A stretch of DNA of 18,574 bases from Kiritimatiellia bacterium (lineage in GTDB: Bacteria > Verrucomicrobiota > Kiritimatiellia > UBA8416), in the NCBI GenBank assembly GCA_007126175.1, contig SLBU01000026.1, positions 1-18,574 on the forward strand. The letters run 5' to 3'. The notes below the pieces were generated by a model. That model had not been told where the DNA came from. It ran no database searches and worked only from the letters and a program-made list of their open reading frames with translations. Shown in pieces: positions 15,630 through 18,574 of the stretch. The number at the start of each line of letters is the position of its first letter. Position 1 is the first letter of the stretch. Both the position numbers and the translations under genes were made by a program.

Positions 15630-16529
15630 ATGAAAACCTATTTGCAAGAGTGTATTACAGGAAATCCAACGTGCGCAACTTCCGGTTCCGGACTTGCCGA
15701 CGCTAAGGAGATGAGCCGGTACTTGGCTGCTGCTGGCATTGCTGCGCTGCCCTGCCTTCTTCTGGCAACCATGTTCTTCGGCGCACGCGTGTGGGCCATG
15801 TTTGTAACTGCCGCTTTGGCTGGCATCGCAGTTGAAATTTCATTTTCCAAGGCAAGGGGGCGTACGATCCACGGAGGTGGCAGCTTTGTCTTTGCTGCAT
15901 GGCTCGCATTACTTCTGCCTCCGGCAGTGCCGCTTTGGATGGTGGCGCTCGGGGCTGCCTTCGGTGCCCTGTTCGGTAAAGAAGTGTTTGGGGGAACGGG
16001 ATATCAATTATTCAATCCCGTTTACGTTGCCAAAGCTGCGTTGCTATTCAGTTTCCCGCAGATCGTCAACAACAACTATTTTGGCTCCATGTTTGGAATG
16101 GCTCCTGTGCATGGTTGGTACACGGGTAGCCTTGTAATCTTTCTAGCGGGTATCCCCATGCTGTTTGTCCGCAAGCATAACGCACACATATGGGGCAGCA
16201 TCTTCTTCTCCGCTACCATTACCAGTATACTACTGCTCAGAACAGGCAGTTTCCCCTATGATTCCATACTGCAATTGATGACGGCGGATGGTTTTTTGAT
16301 TGGTACCTGTATTCTGGCATGCGACCCAGCAACAACGCCACGCAGCAAAAAAGCGATTTGGATGTATGGCATCTTGATCGGTTTACTCGCTGTACTGCTG
16401 CGCGCTTTCTCGAACTTCTCCGAAGCGATGATCTCTGCGGTTCTGCTCGGCAACCTTTTTGCTCCCGTTTTTGACGCGCTGGCAAATCTCAAGAGCCCCC
16501 CACAAGAGAAAGGAACCATCTTACCGTGA
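15630..16529 (+). CDS. nqrB: NQR-like subunit B (NqrB/RnfD family) lacking the covalent-FMN motif
   Basis: The product has 299 residues, shorter than NqrB (about 410) and somewhat shorter than RnfD. Membrane segments are numerous. Recognisable family stretches are HGGGSFVFAAWLALLLPP (81-98), GKEVFGGTGYQLFNPVYVAK (116-135) and, near the end, CDPATTPRSKK followed by GNLFAPVFDAL. In known NqrB and RnfD proteins an S/T-GAT motif, carrying the threonine esterified to FMN, lies soon after the FNP segment. Here that stretch reads FSFPQIVNNNYFGSMFGMAP and runs on to a membrane segment with no such motif; the loop appears shortened. The subunit may be structural only, or may bind a flavin differently. 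Its start has a weak site (AGAAAG), and its stop overlaps the GTG start of the next gene. Confidence 0.82.
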   Translation: MKTYLQECITGNPTCATSGSGLADAKEMSRYLAAAGIAALPCLLLATMFFGARVWAMFVTAALAGIAVEISFSKARGRTIHGGGSFVFAAWLALLLPPAVPLWMVALGAAFGALFGKEVFGGTGYQLFNPVYVAKAALLFSFPQIVNNNYFGSMFGMAPVHGWYTGSLVIFLAGIPMLFVRKHNAHIWGSIFFSATITSILLLRTGSFPYDSILQLMTADGFLIGTCILACDPATTPRSKKAIWMYGILIGLLAVLLRAFSNFSEAMISAVLLGNLFAPVFDALANLKSPPQEKGTILP

Positions 16530-17734
16530 AAAAAGGCGACCTATACACTTTTTATTTTTCGATCATTCTTTGCTGCTTGGCTGCACTTCTGCTCACGTTT
16601 ACCCATCGGCAGCTCGCACCCCATATCGAGGCAAATCGAACCTACACGCGAGTCAATGCGATCGTGCGGGCACTCGGAATCGATGAGGGTGCGACAGACC
16701 CAAATGAAATCATTCGAATATATCGCGCAAACGTAACGCGTGCCATGAAGGGCGAAATGGAAGTCTATGAAGGCCGCCAAAACGGTCAACTGGTGGCCTA
16801 TGGCGTTGAAATCAGCGGGCGCGGACGCTACGGCCCCATTCGCGGCATTCTGTCGGTTGATCCAGCGGGACAACGTATTGTAGGACTCAACATTTATGAA
16901 CAATCCGAAACCCCGGGATTGGGTGGACGCATCGGCACAAGGGAATGGCTCTCACAGTTTGATGATCTCCCACTCGTAACCGGGAGGGTAACCGGCATTC
17001 GCATCAGTTCGGACCAAAGTGGACCGAATGTTGTAGATGGCATCACCGGCGCTTCCTACACGACATACGAACTGGAAATCATCCTGAATCGTGCCATCGC
17101 ACAATTTCTTGCTGGTGGGCAGCAGCTCGTACCGCTTGATCTGGGACTCGACGCCGTTACGCGGGCAACGCCAGGGTATCCGCGCAATATTGAGCTCCCC
17201 CCCAATCTGCGCGAGGAGGAGGATCGCCGGCCAGAATTCATGGTGCCGCCGGGTGTTGAAAATGTTGCGTTGAACCAACCGGTCACAACAGGTATGGAGT
17301 TTGAGCCCTTCCCCGGCGAACTTTGGCAGATCACCGACGGCGTTAAAACCAGTGGCGATGGTGATTTTGTTGAATTTGATCCCGGCCCCCAGTGGGTGCA
17401 GATTGATTTGGGGGCGCAGAAAGAGATCTTCTGTGTGGTTTTATGGCATTATTACCGCAATCCCATTATTTATAAGGATATCATCGTTAAAATTGCCGAC
17501 GACGAAGAATTTACGGATAATGTAAGAATTCTTTTCAATAACGATTTTCAAGACAACACGGGCCTTGGTGCAGGACCCGATGCCACGTTCGCGGCACGCT
17601 GGTGGGGTGAAATCGTCGATGCACGCACACCGCAAGGCGACGGTATGCCTGCGCGTTATGTACGCGTCTACACCAATGGCGGCTACGGGAATGAACCGAC
17701 CCGCTGGGTCGAGATCGCCGTCTACGGAAAATAA
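16526..17734 (+). CDS. nqrC: NQR-like subunit C (FMN-carrying NqrC/RnfG) fused to a discoidin-like domain
   Basis: The product has 402 residues; NqrC/RnfG proteins are usually about 190-260. An N-terminal membrane anchor (about 8-28) leads to a periplasmic FMN-binding domain. Visible motifs are YEQSETPGLGGRIG (124-137) and DGITGASYT (171-179), the Dxx(S/T)GA(S/T)xT flavinylation site, with Thr179 as the expected FMN attachment (by ApbE in known cases). From about 200 a proline-rich linker runs to about 238. Residues 238-402 form a discoidin-like domain (VALNQPVTTG, ITDG, WVQIDLG, LFNNDF, ARYVRVYTNG, VEIAVYG). Linker and domain are paralogous to the secreted protein encoded at 9623-10309. The discoidin part should face the periplasm. 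The start is GTG, overlapping the nqrB stop. The frame is continuous through the junction, so this is a true fusion and not adjacent genes. Confidence 0.88.
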   Translation: MKKGDLYTFYFSIILCCLAALLLTFTHRQLAPHIEANRTYTRVNAIVRALGIDEGATDPNEIIRIYRANVTRAMKGEMEVYEGRQNGQLVAYGVEISGRGRYGPIRGILSVDPAGQRIVGLNIYEQSETPGLGGRIGTREWLSQFDDLPLVTGRVTGIRISSDQSGPNVVDGITGASYTTYELEIILNRAIAQFLAGGQQLVPLDLGLDAVTRATPGYPRNIELPPNLREEEDRRPEFMVPPGVENVALNQPVTTGMEFEPFPGELWQITDGVKTSGDGDFVEFDPGPQWVQIDLGAQKEIFCVVLWHYYRNPIIYKDIIVKIADDEEFTDNVRILFNNDFQDNTGLGAGPDATFAARWWGEIVDARTPQGDGMPARYVRVYTNGGYGNEPTRWVEIAVYGK

Positions 17735-17754
17735 ACAACGCAGGGGAAACGAGT

Positions 17755-18219
17755 ATGAAAACCTTCACACAGATTTCGGAAATACTGGATTTTGCACGAG
17801 ATTTTCACCAGCACTGCGAGACGCTGTACCGGCAGTTACGGGACGAATCCGATTCGAACACCCTAGCTCTGGTGATTGGACAGATGGAACGGCATGAACA
17901 GGCGATGCAACACTGTCTGGATCGATATAGACAGCAAGCACCATCGGCAATTATCGATACCTGGGTGCAGTTTGCGCCGGAAGAATCGGCTGATGAAATC
18001 ATTCGCGATATGCGCACCGGCGGAGGCCTAAACCCGGATCAGTTGTTTGCCTTTGGCAATAAACTGGATGCGGCGCTTAGAAACACCTACCGGCATCTGG
18101 CCGAAGATGCGGAGTCCGAAGATGTTCGTGAACTGTTTACGGGGCTGCTGGAGATGATCAGAAGCGGCGAGAAAAAACGTACGGCAAACCAGCAGGCGTT
18201 GCGCGATCACATGTTATAG
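17755..18219 (+). CDS. Small ferritin-like/rubrerythrin-like helical protein
   Basis: The product has 154 residues, nearly all predicted helix, in two helical pairs. The first pair carries acidic and histidine residues in ferritin-like positions: Glu22 in CETLYRQL, and Glu45, His47 and Glu48 in QMERHEQAMQH. The second pair (ALRNTYRHLAEDAESEDVRE, then LLEMIRSGEKKR) has the usual shape of rubrerythrin-type proteins, but lacks a clear ExxH pair. A full di-iron centre is therefore doubtful; it may bind one metal or none. There is no signal peptide. The gene starts 20 bases after the NqrC-like gene, with AGGGGAAA upstream, and is probably the last gene of the unit. A role in iron handling or oxidative-stress protection of the iron-sulfur subunits is a guess. 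I recognise the fold type, not a named family. Confidence 0.6.
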   Translation: MKTFTQISEILDFARDFHQHCETLYRQLRDESDSNTLALVIGQMERHEQAMQHCLDRYRQQAPSAIIDTWVQFAPEESADEIIRDMRTGGGLNPDQLFAFGNKLDAALRNTYRHLAEDAESEDVRELFTGLLEMIRSGEKKRTANQQALRDHML

Positions 18220-18450
18220 GAACGGCATTAACGGGGTTCCATCCCGCATCTATTAAAGGGGGTTGCCTTTACAGGGTATATAGGTTTTCTATCCTTGGCG
18301 CGGGCCAGGGTACCCAAAGCAGTTTGTTGGCCGCGTCGCTGTTGATAAACGGCTTACGGGCGTGCTACTTGAGACATCCCTTGAAAATGACTTGATGTAT
18401 CAGTTTAAAGTGTATAAGTTACGCGAGAATCTACGTGATTGGTTTATAAT

Positions 18451-18465
18451 TGAGAATCATAATGA
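18451..18465. promoter_or_regulatory. Fur-box-like site overlapping a promoter region
   Basis: TGAGAATCATAATGA matches the 7-1-7 Fur core TGATAATNATTATCA at 11 of 14 defined positions. A perfect TATAAT lies directly before it (18445-18450), though no good -35 is seen at the right distance. The site is 16 bases ahead of the likely start at 18482, so binding would block transcription or its early steps. It follows a ferritin-like gene, which fits iron control. Confidence 0.38.
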
Positions 18466-18481
18466 AAAAGGAGATGATGGC

Positions 18482-18574
18482 ATGAGCGACCAAGCAGTGG
18501 GCACTGAGGCTTCCAAAGATGATTGCAATATGCGGCGTTATCTCTTTCTCGCTTGTTTTGTAGCTCTTGTGGCA
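18482..18574 (+). CDS. Partial gene, possible membrane protein N-terminus
   Basis: The frame starts MSDQAVGTEASKDDCNMRRY and enters a hydrophobic stretch (LFLACFVALVA) as the window ends. A short polar N-terminus, two arginines and then a membrane segment suggest an integral membrane protein with its N-terminus inside. AAGGAG lies eight bases before the ATG. The same frame stays open upstream to 18284 without a stop, with an internal ATG at 18395 that lacks a ribosome binding site, so a longer protein is possible. The family cannot be recognised from 31 residues. The Fur-box-like site upstream would make iron-related transport a reasonable but unproved idea. Confidence 0.5.
   Translation, partial: MSDQAVGTEASKDDCNMRRYLFLACFVALVA

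Noticed and set aside
13223..17734. Calling the complex a classical RNF complex
   Set aside because: RnfB and RnfC are absent, an NADH-oxidising NqrF is present, and NqrD/NqrE carry NQR-type motifs (ICSAL, GMCSF). Only the B-like subunit looks closer to RnfD.
18219..18240. GGAAC...GTTCC inverted repeat after the ferritin-like gene as a terminator
   Set aside because: It has only five base pairs and no T-run follows.
1..18574. CRISPR arrays, tRNA, rRNA or phage/attachment sites
   Set aside because: No spaced direct repeats, tRNA-like cloverleaf or integrase gene was seen on reading both strands.

Overview
The window looks like a chromosomal segment of a Gram-negative, carbohydrate-degrading bacterium of the Planctomycetes-Verrucomicrobia-Chlamydiae group. 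Kiritimatiellota, Lentisphaerae or Verrucomicrobia are my best guesses, inferred from gene content only. LpxD implies lipopolysaccharide. Five Gfo/Idh/MocA-type genes (one broken, two with twin-arginine signals), a ThuA-like protein, a GH43 glycosidase and an Agl23-like glycosyltransferase are typical of glycan specialists in that group.

Left part, minus strand (1-2317): the start of lpxD; a fusion of a PTS EIIA domain with a DacZ-like diadenylate cyclase, which has its own good promoter; and a YhhQ-type queuosine-precursor transporter. The transporter leader matches the class I preQ1 riboswitch, and its predicted pseudoknot would cover the ribosome binding site.

Middle part, plus strand (2642-7068): a ThuA-like protein, two strong intergenic hairpins, a cytoplasmic Gfo/Idh/MocA oxidoreductase, the N-terminal stub of another such gene, and a GH43 beta-xylosidase/arabinofuranosidase. 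Poorly coding DNA surrounds the GH43 gene, which suggests a rearrangement.

Right part, plus strand (7069-18219): eleven genes with gaps of 28 bases or less, or with 4-base overlaps, probably one transcription unit. In order they are: a Tat-exported oxidoreductase, a cytoplasmic oxidoreductase, a secreted discoidin-like protein, an Agl23-like glycosyltransferase, a second Tat-exported oxidoreductase, NQR-like subunits D, E, F, B and C, and a small ferritin-like protein. The NQR-like block is unusual in four ways. The order is rotated (DEF then BC). No nqrA or rnfC is present. The B subunit has no recognisable covalent-FMN motif. The C subunit keeps its FMN motif but is extended by a discoidin-like domain that is paralogous to the secreted protein upstream. 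All iron-sulfur cysteines of D, E and F are present.

My main hypothesis is a trimmed NQR-derived electron conduit linking cytoplasmic NADH to a periplasmic flavin. It would be docked through discoidin domains to glycans or to periplasmic sugar oxidoreductases. The domains, residues and gene order are read from the sequence; the coupling is inference. A Fur-box-like site and the start of a possible membrane protein close the window.
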